Below are positions 45,661 to 58,170 of a stretch of DNA of 64,000 bases, in pieces. Within the stretch, counting starts at the first letter, position 1; each line of letters begins with the position of its first letter. Source of the DNA: Acheta domesticus. Its lineage: Eukaryota; Arthropoda; Insecta; Orthoptera; Gryllidae. The translations under genes were made by a program, and so were the position numbers. The notes below the pieces were generated by a model. That model was not told the DNA's origin. It did not search any database and was given only the letters and a program-made list of their open reading frames with translations. Location: assembly GCA_031308135.1 (NCBI GenBank), contig JAHLJT010009419.1:37193221-37257220 (forward strand), read 5' to 3'.

Positions 45661-46595
45661 ATTCTGAAGAGTTATAAGTACCACTATGACTAAGAAACAT
45701 CAAAAGAATAATGGAATTCTGACATATTTCGAAAGATGATCGAGTTTCATCTTTAAGACGCAGAATTCCATCTATTTTCGGGAAGTGACGTCTTGTATTA
45801 CTGTAAGTTTAATGTTTCGTTTCAAGAAGTATCCGGTTGCAAAAGAATAAGAAGACGATCAGTATTCGAATTGCCCTGCGTCATCGAAATGAATGAGTGC
45901 GAACGGCATCATCGAGGACCAATCCGGGGTGAGTGTACTTGTTGCCAGCGAACCCCCACACCTCATCCCATCCCCACCTCACCAACAAGAAGCATGGTGA
46001 GAGGGGGGAGGGGCAGAAGGGAAGTTCACTGTCAACTTTACGTACAACAGTCATCTGTCCAGTAGTACCTACTGTCACTACATCCTGCGTATCGTGTGCT
46101 TGCTCAAGAAGCATTCTGAAGAGATTGCCTGGCAGATTCAAGAAGTTTAAGTAAGTAATGTTCTCATTAAGCATGGAATTTTGTTTATTTTTTGTTCTAC
46201 GTTGATGTATTGTGAAATTTTATGTTTGTACCAATAGGTTCCACGTATTTTTTTATCAATAAGTTGCTATTTTCTACGAGTGTCAATTTTTAGCTCGAAT
46301 AAAATCCTCTCAGACGTGTGAGTGAAATAATCAAGATTCGAGATGGCAATTTTCAGGAACCGGAATGCCCTCTTCGACCTATTCCGTAAACATGGTCAGG
46401 GACGTTGAGAATTTAGAGATTATTTTTTTAGAAAGTTCCTACAGTTCACAACATTGTTATATTGTGATTATTGTTGTTATTGTTATTATTGTTATTAATA
46501 TTATTAGATCAGTTTTTGAACAAATAAAAGGGGAGCAAAATTAATCAGTTTTTTCATTGAAAGCAAATAGGAAAATGTCTAGAAAGCGGCTGAAA
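45661..46595. other. No gene seen
   Basis: Short frames at 45793-46174 overlap on both strands without recognisable homology. A (TTATTG)n-like microsatellite lies at about 46457-46505. Confidence 0.5.
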
Positions 46596-46599
46596 AATT

Positions 46600-47075
46600 C
46601 CTGCCCGTCTGTGAACAACGCAATCGGGTAAATCGTTCAGCTGATTTTCTCCAGAATTGATATTCCCCAATCTATCTGGCTGATGTCACGGCCCCTTGAA
46701 TTTCAAACCGATATTTTAATTTTGGGAGGTACTTTATATGAAGCCCCTAGGACATTTTTCAAATTTTCAAAACAAATCTATCATTTTTTCATTAAATTAT
46801 TTTGTTGAGTAGTGTGAAGGACGTTGAAGAGAATAATTGGGCAGGTCTCATTTTTGTTGAAAACTCAGAATTTTCGAGAAATGTAAAAGTTCAAAATTTT
46901 TCGGAGTCTTCGTACAACTAAAATATTAAAGATAAGAGGTTTTTTGATGAAATCTGTTCCTTTAAGACAGATTTTGAAATAAGGTCATGTTTTTCGAAAA
47001 TTTTAGTACTTTTCGTATAGTTTCGCGTGAAAGTACGAGCGAAAAAGTACGTGCTATTTTAGCACCACTAGTTTT
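46600..47075 (+). mobile_element. CTTTCCCGT-family element, second subfamily
   Basis: CCCGTCTGTGAACAACGCAA, AATTGATATTCCCCAATCTA, TGAATTTCAAACCGATATTT, AGTGTGAAGGACGTTGAAG and TTTTAGCACCACTAGT occur in family order. The outer termini are missing. Confidence 0.7.
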
Positions 47076-49545
47076 AGACTTACATTCGCCAAAAGCTACA
47101 GTTCTAAAATTTACATATTAGAGTTTTAATGGCTTAGTTAAGAGATTTTTTGAGAGTTACTCTTTTCAAAAATTTTAGTGCCAAGCGTACAAACGTCTAA
47201 ATATTTTGTCGATCAAATTGCCAAAGCATGGGTAAATATTAATAATCTTATTACAGTCGTGGTAGTGAAATTGTTTCGTTTAATGCTTTGAAGCATCTGA
47301 AGTAGTATACGAACAGTATTTTTACACCAAAGCAAGGAGAGAAATAGACTTTTTGAGAGCATTTGGTGTTTAAGTTGGTCATCTCTAAGATGGGACATTG
47401 GCCATCTCTATGATGGTTCTTACTTTCTTTCCTCTTTGTTTTGAGGCAAAAAACTTGCGATACTTCCGCCTTCGCGACTTTCTCCCTCGCAGCGATTTGC
47501 AACGGACAGGTCTTAGCAGGAGATAGCCGGTTTACAACTTGCTTCCCTCATCACAACTTGGTTCGGGAGTATCAATCAATATTTACCCAAAACCTGCTTC
47601 TCTAATAAAAATCTACTGCGAAAAGTTGAAGATTAGTGAATTTCATCATAGAGTAACAATAAAAACTGGCTACTGAGATGACTTTTCTGTAGGAAAGTAC
47701 CTGCGAAAACTACTGCGGTTTTTTTCTGCGGTTAATATTAAGCAATTAATGTTCAGATGGAAATTATTTCTCCAAATATGATTTTGAGTGTTGCTGTGAG
47801 CTATATTTTAGAGGGATTTATTCTAGATTATTTATGGGAAGAACATTTAGAAATGTTTAAAAAGTGTTTAAAATTATTTATGGACAAATGCTAGCTAGTG
47901 AGAGATTTTACAACAGTTTCCTAATACGCGTAGAGGCATAAATTGTAATCGCATTTCTTGATGCTATCAACATTAGGCGAATTTCCTTGCACTTGGAGAC
48001 ATTGCCTACTCTGTAAATTATCAATGGGTTTGTACGCTAATGTATTATTGACGATCGCCCATAAATCGACACGCGGACAATAAGTAAATTAAGATTTCAA
48101 TGCAAGACATTGCCGCGCTCGATATTATAAGCGACGAAATGCGTTCGAGCCCTTCTTGCGAACTGTGCAGTTTTCAATTAGAAGTCGTGTGTTCAGTACA
48201 GTGAGCGTATTCAATAACACGCCCACTTTAACACATCTTCTGAGTTAATGGTAAGAAAACTATCATCAATGCAAATGGATCTCTACGTACCAGTAAGAAG
48301 AAATGGAGATATTTTTGTAGCAGTAAGAAGAAAGGAAAATTCGAAAACGTATCTCTCGCAATGTTAAATTTTATAACGCATCGAATACTGAAAGGAATAT
48401 CTTGGATTATAATTTCGTGATCTTATGGATTCGCGATTACATCGCAATTTACAAACTGTTTCAAAAACCATATACTTTCATTGTTATTACTGTATGTTTC
48501 AAAACCAAATACATTACATACTAGTATATAATCGAAATATGTGAATATTGTACTTTTTTTCTTTTATAAGTCTTGATTATATTTCAAATTGAAAGAAAAC
48601 AGAACTTAAATTTTAATTTCAATCCTAACCTCGTCATATTTATCATATAACCACATCATTAAAGAGAACAGGCTCGCCCTACGTAAGACGTTTATAATAT
48701 TATTGCAGTGCAAGGGAATCAATGAGCAAACTATTTCGGAAAACTTAGATTGATTTAAGATTGGTTTTATGCTCTCTCATACTCAAATAAGGAAATATAA
48801 TTTTTCTGATTTTACAAACATATATTAATCTTTAAACTTTTAAAAATCATATTATTTCATTGTTTAATTTTGAAGTCCAATGCCATAGTTGAAGATGTAC
48901 GAAAATAGGCTAACCATCCTCCACTCTTGAACAAATTTTCATTTCCACACGCAGAATATGAATATAGAATAAACGAGAGATAAGATACACATTGATTCTG
49001 GCTTTTTTTTTCTTTTCAAATATGGGGACCTACTTACTAATATTTGCTTCCACATTCATAGTTAATAGTTAATATTATACCATTTTATAAATTAACCTAG
49101 TAAAATCACTAACTTAAAGGGCAATTTTTTATTAATATGTTAACGTTGAAAATAGAGCTGTTTAGGTAAACTTTTTTTGTCCCTTTGTATTGAGAGAACG
49201 AAGAGCGCGTGAAATATCATATAATGGAATTTCGCTTATATATTCTTCTGACTGAGACATATAAAAAGCACTTGAGAAGTCGTAGCTTGTATTGCGGTAG
49301 GTCAGAATTCGCCTTTCGGGTGCAGGGAAAAAGGACAGCAGCCCCGCCCCATGCCTTATCAGCGAAGTGGACTGTTTCTTTGAAGAATGTGTAAACAGTT
49401 GAGCAACGAGTTGCGCATCCGCGCCCTCAGGCCCGCGCCCATGACATCACCACCGCGCGATTGCTTCTGTTTATTGTTGAAGTTTATTCTCTGACAGGGC
49501 GCATTTGTTAATGCATGTTTAATAACGATACCCTGACGACGACTA
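47076..49545. other. Gene-poor AT-rich stretch
   Basis: No conserved reading frame, RNA gene or defined repeat recognised on either strand. Confidence 0.5.
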
Positions 49546-49549
49546 CAAC

Positions 49550-51655
49550 CAACACCCCCTGGATATAGAAAGCCTCCACACTGATTAGTGACGTCATCAA
49601 AGGTAGTCCGATCGGACAGCTGCGCAAATCGCAGTTATACTAGAAACCCTTTCTTCGTGTGCAATTACTATTCTGGAAATGTATTACAAAAGATAAGTTC
49701 ATATTTAATGTTAACATCAGTAAAAGTTTATACTATATTTGTTTCAAGAATCCATAAGAAATTCGTTTGAATGCATTTACCTTCAAGTTCTTAAGAGTGA
49801 TCTCAAGAACATATTTTTGCAGATACTTTACACCCCCAAGCATTTAACATTATTACAAGGAATATAGTGAAAACATTATAAAGGTAGTAAGTTATATACA
49901 AATCATAATGTATGTTCAAAAAGTCCTGTCACAGTTATTAATATATTAACACATATACAATATTATCAAATTATAAATTATCCAATCAGATTTTTCAACT
50001 TTCTTTCAGCAATTTTACAGAATATATGGTCTTTGATCTTCTTGCAATATTAAAAAAAATGTATTCATTGTTGACAACATCTTAATTATGTATTCTAAAT
50101 AATGTTCACTAGGAAAAATACCATCAAAAGGAACGCATTAATTTGCAAGCTACAACATTTCACCCTCCGACAATCTAATCTCTCAATTAAAATAAAATTT
50201 TGGAATGTGATGAAATTGAAAATAAAAGGCAGCAACGTACTGTATAATTAATATGGAGCTAAAATTGTTGTTTTCATGGACAAGAATTAGTTATATTTTT
50301 CCAAAAAAAATCTTAAAATAACTTTTATTTTCAGTTATCTGCTTTACTACAAGGAGAGTATTAAATTCCTGCTAAATTTTCAGACACAAAGTCATCTTCA
50401 GTAAAACATTTTTCTAATCAAAAACATATCCAACATGTCTTAAATTAAATTAGTATTGCTAATGTTTCTTGGAAAATCTTGTTTTATTAATTTCGTCACG
50501 GGAACATTTTTCTGTATTAACTAAACTTCAAAGCACTATGTACAACTTCCGAAAGAGAAATCACTGGACGAGGATTCCACGAAAGTTTTAAAAAGGAAAC
50601 ACAATCATCACTTTGTTTCACAATTGTCCAAACTGGGAAACACTTTATTTTCCTCAAATTTTCCAACGTTGTACAAAGAAACTGTTAATTATAAACTTGC
50701 TGCAAAACCACACTAGCAGCATCAACAGCTACCGGTTGGAAGTTCTTCAGCCATCTTTAATTTTCTTCAATAAATCCTCCACAGTTTTTTAAATTGAGAG
50801 ACACTCAGTTTAGAAAATGATATTTCGCCCGTCGTATCGCACATAACTGTTTCTCACAGTATCATTCTCATGAAAGTGGCGATGGCAACCCTGTAAAATA
50901 TTGCAAAAAATTAAAACCTGTTTAATACTAGTAAATGATTAACAGCAAAAGCATTTAAAAATCAAGAATATAATTAACAAAGTACAATAATACGACAACT
51001 ATCGGATTTAGCAAGGACGGATTAAAAATTAATTTGAACGGATTTAGTATCTTAATTAAGTTCTGCTATAATGTAGTATAACCTAAAAATATTTGAAATT
51101 ATTTAAATGTTCGTTTCTGTAAGCCTTATTATTTGAATTGTGTAATGTTTTAAGAGTAAAACTCACTGTAATAAGTTGAGTTCAAACTTGGTCTAATAGA
51201 AAATAAGTGTTATTCGTTTTTGGAACATGTTGCAAAAGGTTCTCCGCAAGGAAATAACTACGAAAAAAATGAATACTTACAATGGATGTTCTTGAAGAGT
51301 TGTAATTCCGTCGATGTTCCGCAGGTCATTTTTGTCGCATTTCAGTATCTTTTGAGAAATCAAATAGGCCCTACATGGACTTTAAACCCTTATAAGCGCA
51401 ACGCACGGCAGTTAAGTACAGCGCATTTATATCGCTTTTTGGAAGAAACATCACTGATATGCTACCACCAATACTTAAAATGAATACTGAATATCTTCAC
51501 CGATTGGGAAAATCTTCTCATCTTTCAAATTACAACGCACCCTTGCTATCAAAACAACTGACCATGTGGAAATCACTTTGTTGACTAGGACTACCCTGGG
51601 CGCCATGACACTACGTCACAAGCTCAGTGTGGAGGCTTTCTTTATTCAGGGGGTG
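49550..51655. mobile_element. 2.1-kb segment bounded by ~60-bp inverted repeats
   Basis: Left CCAACACCCCCTGGATATAG-AAAGCCTCCACACTGA-TTAGTGACGTCATC matches the reverse complement of the right end (GCAACACCCCCTGAATAAAG, AAAGCCTCCACACTGAG, TTGTGACGTAG). The interior is AT-rich with no transposase. Target duplications are not evident. Confidence 0.6.
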
Positions 51656-51659
51656 TTGC

Positions 51660-52190
51660 TACAACTCGGAAGAAAATATGACGCTCGTAACGCCATTCAA
51701 GACGGAAGACGTGTCGGATTACATTTGTAATGTTCACGTTTAATTCTATGAGCATTTCTTTTTCAGTACTTTCTTACTATTATTGCGTATTGTGAAAGAG
51801 AATATATTCAATACTAATATATATTTTTGAAAATTTCGAATGGTTTTGGGGGGAAAAAAGCAGTTTGATCTAGATAGTTCCTCAATAATGTTTCAAAAGG
51901 TGTCTATTAGTGGAAACCGGTTGCAAATACGTATGTGCGCGTCCGAACCTGAAATTTTATTGATAGTGCGCGTAGATATCTAGCCCAAACGGTCGTGAAA
52001 TTTCGACCGTGAAATGGTACCACAGCAAGTATAAGAATTCTAGAAGGAGGGGCCACTCATCAGACGTTTCTTTTATTTCTTCTGATTATAACCAGTGACG
52101 GAGCACTCATTTTATTTTCTAAATTTATTTTGTCAAAGAACAGTAAAAAACGGTATATGCCGTATGGAAGATGACTATAATCCGCACATG
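51660..52190. other. No gene seen
   Basis: No coding or repeat signal that I can support. Confidence 0.45.
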
Positions 52191-52204
52191 TTTTCTTGAT
52201 CTCC

Positions 52205-52722
52205 TGAAATTCTGACCGGGAGGTCCTCGGGTTCGAGTCTCGACGGGTGCAGGATTTTCGGCACTAGCTTAACAGCTAGGTTGAATGCAGTCGCTGTCTG
52301 AAGGATAACTCGAGCGGCTGGCTGATGGATAGTTTTCCCTGCAGGGAAACCATGGTTTCACCAAACAACACCAGGCGAAAGCCGGAGCACTACCCTAACA
52401 AACGGGTCAAGGGCCGCGCTCGATCTTTCCTTCTCATTCCTTGTCCTTTCCTCATTCGTTACTTACACTTACACTCAAATGCACTACACTACAAACTTGT
52501 CGGGAGATTAGAGCTTGTTTCGACTGGGGAGGTGTCACACTCGTGGGAGAGACCTGGTAGGGGAAAATCCTTGCAAGCCGACGTAGGTCGGAGCCGGATC
52601 TCACTAGCCAGCGTGGGAAGATCAACGCCACTTACCACGATAAAAACATGCACTTTACTTACCGGACTAATGACTTTAGCAGTTGAAGCGCCTAGAATCA
52701 CTAATCAATCAATCAATCAATG
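52205..52722 (+). mobile_element. Probable SINE, truncated tRNA head
   Basis: A B-box-like GGTTCGAGTCT (52230-52240) near the left end, a GC-richer body of about 450 bp, and a tail of (AATC)n ending at 52722. The A box is not clear, so the head is probably 5'-truncated. The 145-codon plus frame inside has no recognisable protein. Confidence 0.55.
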
Positions 52723-52784
52723 GAGCTCCAGAATCTCTTTCTCACCTTTTCACCATAAATAGTTGAATGATGAATAAAAGTTCC

Positions 52785-53061
52785 AACAATGTTAATTTGC
52801 CAAAATTAAGAAAATGCCAAATAATGTACTTTGGACGGCGATAGATGGCATTTGGCAAGAGTATGTGGCAATTCCGAAAGGCTAGCCCTGACCCAAGGAA
52901 ATAGAAATCTAATACGGGAAAGTCTGTGCCGTTCTGTAGCACCACTAGTTCGTTATCAGGGCCCGGTAATGAATGTTTTTTCTGACGAAAATTCTCCGTT
53001 TTTTCGCGCAGCATTACAAAACTTTCCGTATACTACGTATATACATATGTATACGGGAAAG
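52785..53061 (+). mobile_element. CTTTCCCGT-family element, right end
   Basis: GGCGATAGATGGCATTTGGC, ACGGGAAAGTCTGTGCCG, CACCACTAGT, TTATCAGGGCCCGGTAATGA, CGCGCAGCATTACAAAAC, then ACATATGTATACGGGAAAG and TA (53062-53063). A complete right terminus. Confidence 0.8.
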
Positions 53062-53889
53062 TAATAAGTGACGTAGAGTGAAATATGAGAACTTAAAGCA
53101 GAGAAATGTAATGTTGCAAATTGAAATGGTTTAGGATAGAGACCACAGAATTATGAAAACGTGCACAAAATTCACTTCTCCCCATAGCTGGTCATACGCA
53201 GTTTTTAACTGTTTTTGACGTAAATAAATAAATAAATAAATGAAATCGCTAAATGCGAATTCGAACAGTCAGGCAGTGATTTTCATCGTCAGTGCTATTT
53301 ACAAGAAAATTCATAGCCTAAGAAACAACTCCTCACCCCCATATTCTGCGTCAGGGACAGTGCGGAGATTAGGAAATGGAATTTGTGTTATTTGGGCTCT
53401 GCCCCTCCTCTGGGCATGGGTGTAGTTACAGTTAAATTCTAGGAAGCGTTTAGAGTGAGCATACTATCATGTTCTTATCGGACTTCCTTGCTTCTAGTGA
53501 ATGACAAGCTTAAGGACGATGAACGTGTAATCCATGTTTAAATTCCAATGTTCTGGACCCGTATTTGACTCTTCAGAAGATGACACGACTTGCATGTGTC
53601 AGACGTGGAAAATTTTCGTTTATGATAATTTGATACTCAACAAGTTATCCTCCCGCTTTGAATGACAAAGAATCCCCCTGATGTTGAAAGGAAATTTAGG
53701 GTCCCCCAATCTTCCCAGAAGGGCTACAATAAAATATTGTAAAGTAAGTTTTTAAATTAACCATCTTTCCATAACGTTCATTAATCAAACATTTCTTCAG
53801 CTATAATCTCTTGACAAATTGAGTAGAACAGCATTTGTCCGTTCCAACGCAAATGGCAAGCGTTTAGTACAGTATGGGGTCTCCTTTTT

Positions 53890-55535
53890 CTTTCTTGCCA
53901 TACTTCGTAAGAGGAGAAAGTATTGTAATCGTGCGTCGGAAAAAGGCCCTTTTTATCGGCAGAAAAATTCTAATCGTTGGGCCCTAGTAACACACTAGAG
54001 GTGCTACAGAATGGCACAGACTTTCCCGTATTAATTTTCTGTTTCCTTTGGTCTCGGCTACCTATTCGGACTAGGGCATACTCTTGCCACCTGCCATCTA
54101 TCGTCGCCCAGACTACATTTTTTGGACATTTTTTTAATTTTTCGGTTTCTTATAGTAGAAAGGAAATATTATTTTAAGACTTTTAAAGAACAGTAAAACA
54201 TTGTTCTAAATGGCAATTTTCTTTGAAACATTTGAAGCCGTTTTTAAGAAAATGGCGTTTAAGCGCTACTGTAAATGCGAAATTTGAAGCTCTTTTTAAC
54301 AGGAATATTTTGTTATTTCAAAAATCTTCATTCGAAGGCATTTAAAGCACATTGGCTCATGAATTCAATAGTATTTACATATTGCTGGACAAGTGCATAT
54401 TAACGGTGTGAGAAATCTTTCAAAAAAATTACATTTGTGTAATTTTTGAAATAATAAAACCCCAAATGAACTTTACGTTATATTAAAGAATGCAATTAGC
54501 ACTAACCGTTCCTAGAGTTTCAAGAAAACATTTTGAGTCATTTATGAGAAAATGGGGTTTGAGCTTTTCTGAAAATACGAAATTTTTAGCTAGTTTTCTC
54601 AGAAACTAGCTGAGTTTTCGAGAAACTTTTCTTGATATTATTCAAAGCACATGTAGTCATTAATATAATAACGTAAACAAATCGCCGCTAATGTAAATAT
54701 TACCGTCGTAAGAGAAAAGTTAAAAAATATATTTTTGTAATTTTTGACAAAACAAAAAAATAAAACAATATGATGTTTATGTCATCTCGTAAAGTACATT
54801 TAACACTATCCCTGCCAGAAGTGTAAAGAGAAAATTTGGAGCCATTTTTTGAGAAAATATTGTTTTTGTAATTTTTTTAAAATTGCGAATATTTCTCGCA
54901 ATAATGCCAGAAAACTACTAAAATTTTCGAAAAAATGTTCATGACAATAATGAATGAACTTACTTTAGAGAACAAATTTTATTTGAAGGAAAAATCTCTA
55001 TCTGCAATTCAAACTTTTGCTTTTCTTGAAAATTTAGTTAACCGTGAAAATCGGACGTATGCCACCTTATAAGTGTATTTTACTCTATTTTCTCACAAGA
55101 AATTTAAAGAAAAAATTTGGAGTCGTTTTAGAGAAAACTTTGAAAATGTCCGGGCGGCTTCATGTAAAGCATCCCCAAATTTTGAAGAATGTTTTTGAAA
55201 ATCTCAGAGCTTCGAATCAGGCCAGATGGGCAGGGGTTTCTTCAATTTGGAAAAAATCGTACGCATGGTTTAGGTGCTAGTGTTTCACATACACCGGAGA
55301 GACGGACGGACGTTTTGCTTACAATTGATTTTTCGGTATCATGGACCCACAAAACAGGTATTCTGGCTGCACCACGTGTTAGAAGATTTTTTTCTTAATT
55401 TAGCAACTGAATTTACCCACTTTTTTGTTACCAGGGACCTGTAATAAGAGTTTATCTGCCGAAATTCCGCCGTTTTTTTGCGCTGCATTACATAACTTTC
55501 CCTATATTCCTTATATACGTATGTACACGGGAAAG
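53890..55535 (-). mobile_element. CTTTCCCGT-family element, both termini present, nested
   Basis: Right terminus: CTTTCCCTATATTCCTTATA ... ACACGGGAAAG then TA (55536-55537). Left terminus: a decayed CTTTCTTGCCATACTTCG ... GAGAAAGTATTGTAATCGTG and GGCAGAAAAATTC...GGGCCCTAGTAAC. The body is in reverse orientation, about 1.65 kb. Immediately right of the terminus, AAGTGGATAAATC...GGGGGTCCTTCATACCGAA is another family copy, so this one inserted into it. Confidence 0.82.
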
Positions 55536-55537
55536 TA

Positions 55538-55640
55538 ACAAGTGGATAAATCTTGTTTCTAAACGTAGTTAATGATTCCCTCTGACACTCTGTGTAGGGG
55601 GAATTCACGTTTTGGGGGTCCTTCATACCGAACTAATGGT
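55538..55640 (+). mobile_element. Family fragment serving as host of the nested copy
   Basis: GTGGATAAATC, TTTTGGGGGTCCTTCATACC blocks in plus orientation continue the element interrupted at 55537. Confidence 0.6.
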
Positions 55641-55734
55641 GCGACATCACATACTTTCTCGCATTATTTGTTATGGCTACGCGATAGTATACTACGACAT
55701 GAATCTTCAAAAGAATTTTAACCATAAAAAAACT

Positions 55735-55815
55735 GTTTCGCATCGAGACTCTCACTCAGATCGATAGAGTTAACTCGTCGTGCGCTTTACCGCTACACCA
55801 CGCAGTCTCACGTAC
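55735..55815 (-). mobile_element. tRNA-like SINE head
   Basis: Minus strand reads TGGTGTAGCGGTAAAGCGC (A-box-like, 55782-55800) and about 40 bp further GAGAGTCTCGATG (B-box-like). No complete cloverleaf, so probably a SINE fragment rather than a tRNA gene. Confidence 0.5.
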
Positions 55816-56234
55816 TCACTTGGACCGACGATTAAAAATATCTGTCATTAAAAATGTCTGTCCCATTATCGCCAACATGCAATTTTCGAAAATTCAGAGA
55901 GTGCAGCGAAATGAAATCTGCTCCATTCTTGTAAGCGACCCTTGTTTTACCCCTTTGAAGAAATATTAATGAAAAAATTTAAAGCGATTGTTGATAAAAA
56001 GATTGTTTTATAAATTGCATTAATTTCAAGCACAAATAACGCGCAAACTTCACTTTTTTAGAATCTCGTGCCTAACCTTTTTTATAGATCTAATTTTTTA
56101 GAACGGAGTTCGTTTAAGAGAGAAATCTCTCCCCCCTTTTTGTAGTTTTAATGCTATTTTGTTTAATTTTCGGAAAGAATAAAATTAATAAGTGGATTGA
56201 TTATTTACTTTCCAAGAGTACAGACCACTAAGGT

Positions 56235-56865
56235 CATTAGTGTCGTAAGGGCACGTTATATCCTGGAGATAGCGATGTTCCTTCCCAAGCGTCGACTCTC
56301 ACGCCGACTCGCGGGATTTCCATTTTCAGGTATCATCTGCAGCCGGTACACCATTATAGCCGCGACAGACTCTTAGCTCCCTTTTGCTCTTTCGACAAGT
56401 GTGGTAGAATAGTTCATGTGTATGTAAATCTATGTGTGTAAGAGGGGAGGATACGAGGATGAGAAAGGGAAGGTGGCACGCGGTCCGTTTGTTATTGTTT
56501 GTAATGTTAGCCTGCTATTAATCGGAGACTCCGCGAAAAATTACGGCCATTGGATGCCCATGGTTATGTATTATAGAGGAAAGTTGCTCAGCGGGTTGTT
56601 GTCAAGTTTCTAATTCTACTGAAATCTCTGGGACACGAAAATAAACATTTGGAAAAATCAAATATCTATTTTATCACAGATGATTTAAAAAATCTGACGT
56701 GTCAAAAATTAATTTGTTCGAAATTCTGAATGAGTATTTGGAATATTTGCTATTGTGTACTAACTTACAAAATAATTTATTAAAGACAATTACAAATAAT
56801 TTTGATTGTTAATGAAAAGGGAGAACTCATTTTTAATAAGTTTCATTTTTGAAATGTCGAAATTA
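56235..56865 (+). repeat. ~650-bp dispersed repeat, copy 2
   Basis: Diverged partner of 45003-45660, same orientation; shared blocks include CTCACGCCGACTCGCGGGAT, CTCTTAGCTCCC, TTTCGACAA and TAGAATAGTT. It starts near CACTAAGGTCATTAGTGTCG. Confidence 0.75.
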
Positions 56866-56869
56866 GTTG

Positions 56870-57900
56870 AGAATAAAAGTTATAAAAATCACCTTAATTG
56901 TGTAATTTTTCAAAAATGACATATAAAAATGGGCCATTTCTTTTTGTCATAACATAAAATTAATGTCTATTCTAAACGGCTTTGCTCTAAAGCGAAAAGA
57001 AAAAAAAACATTTCATTAAGTCTACAAGCCATAAGCATCTAAGATTGGAAGTCACCATTCGACCGTTCATATTTACCAAGAAAGCTAAGAATTAGTTATC
57101 TATTCCTGTTAGGGATGTAGAAGAGAAGAAAGAAAAATAGGAAGAAGAACAAAAAAAGAAGAAATATTTACCACATACTAGTATCGTAACTTAAAATGTG
57201 CAATAACATTTGTCGAATGTCTGTTCAAGTGAAACTATTTCCATCCGCAAATTGTTCAGGAAAAGGAAGAAATAGTTTATTAAATGCACGCAGTTATTCT
57301 CTTTTGATAAGAATTGCAAAGTGTGTTAACGGAGAAATAAACAGATCTGAACGTAACCGTCAATAGTATTCAAGTCCAGCGGTCGGTTGAGAAACAAAAA
57401 AGTATCTGGAAGGTGAAACAGCTCCATTTGAACACTCTCCACGTTTGCGGTCCATTGTAAACCGCCGCCATGCGTTTTCGTGGGTTGTAGGTCCCATCTT
57501 TCTTTCCTTCTCCCATAGTCATTAACATCCACGGGACCAGCCAAGGAAGGCCGGCCTACCGGGCGGCGGCCTTGGGTGGGACAGCCCGGTGGCAGGGGCA
57601 GTGGGTCAATGGCACAGACACTCCCTCATTCACTCCACGAAAACATCTCGTATCGCTGGGAGCAGCGAAAATGAGAACAAGTCTGGAAGACACAATTGTC
57701 CCACTGCAAACACATCTTCCTGATTTTCTGAATTGTAATTGTAATTAACGACTTAGTACAATTCAATGCTATAATTTTCGACCGTTATAGCAAAAATTTA
57801 TTATTTATTTTTATATATGAATATATAAAAGAAACCAAAAAATTAAGAAAAATATTTAAATCAAATAATACATACCCTACTTTAAATCTAAAAACGAAAG
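56870..57900. other. No gene seen
   Basis: A short GC-rich patch at about 57535-57610 (GGCCGGCC, GGGCGGCGGCC) stands out in AT-rich DNA. The minus frame 57326-57544 reaches into it without recognisable homology. Confidence 0.45.
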
Positions 57901-57904
57901 TACT

Positions 57905-58057
57905 ACAACGTCTCGAGTGCTTTAATTTAGCGTCTTCATCAGATGTTATTTATTTTAATTTTGAAACCTAAGTTAATAAATCAGAACATTTAACTATTTA
58001 GAACATATATATACATATATATACATATATATACATATATATATACATATATATACA

Positions 58058-58088
<31 letters not shown>

Positions 58089-58170
58089 TTGTTAATTTAT
58101 GTTTCAAAAATAAAATAAATAATACCCGATGACACCGAATTACGCTAGACGAAATATTGTAGAATACTTT
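57905..58170. mobile_element. Fold-back element with an (ATATAC)n loop
   Basis: Left arm about 57905-57995 (TTAGCGTCTTCATCAGATG, TTATTTATTTTAATTTTGAA) pairs with the right arm about 58090-58170 in reverse complement (ATTATTTATTTTATTTTTGA). The loop 58004-58090 is an ATATAC/AT microsatellite. Confidence 0.7.
58004..58090. repeat. (ATATAC)n microsatellite
   Basis: Pure ATATAC and AT units in the loop of the fold-back element. Confidence 0.9.
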
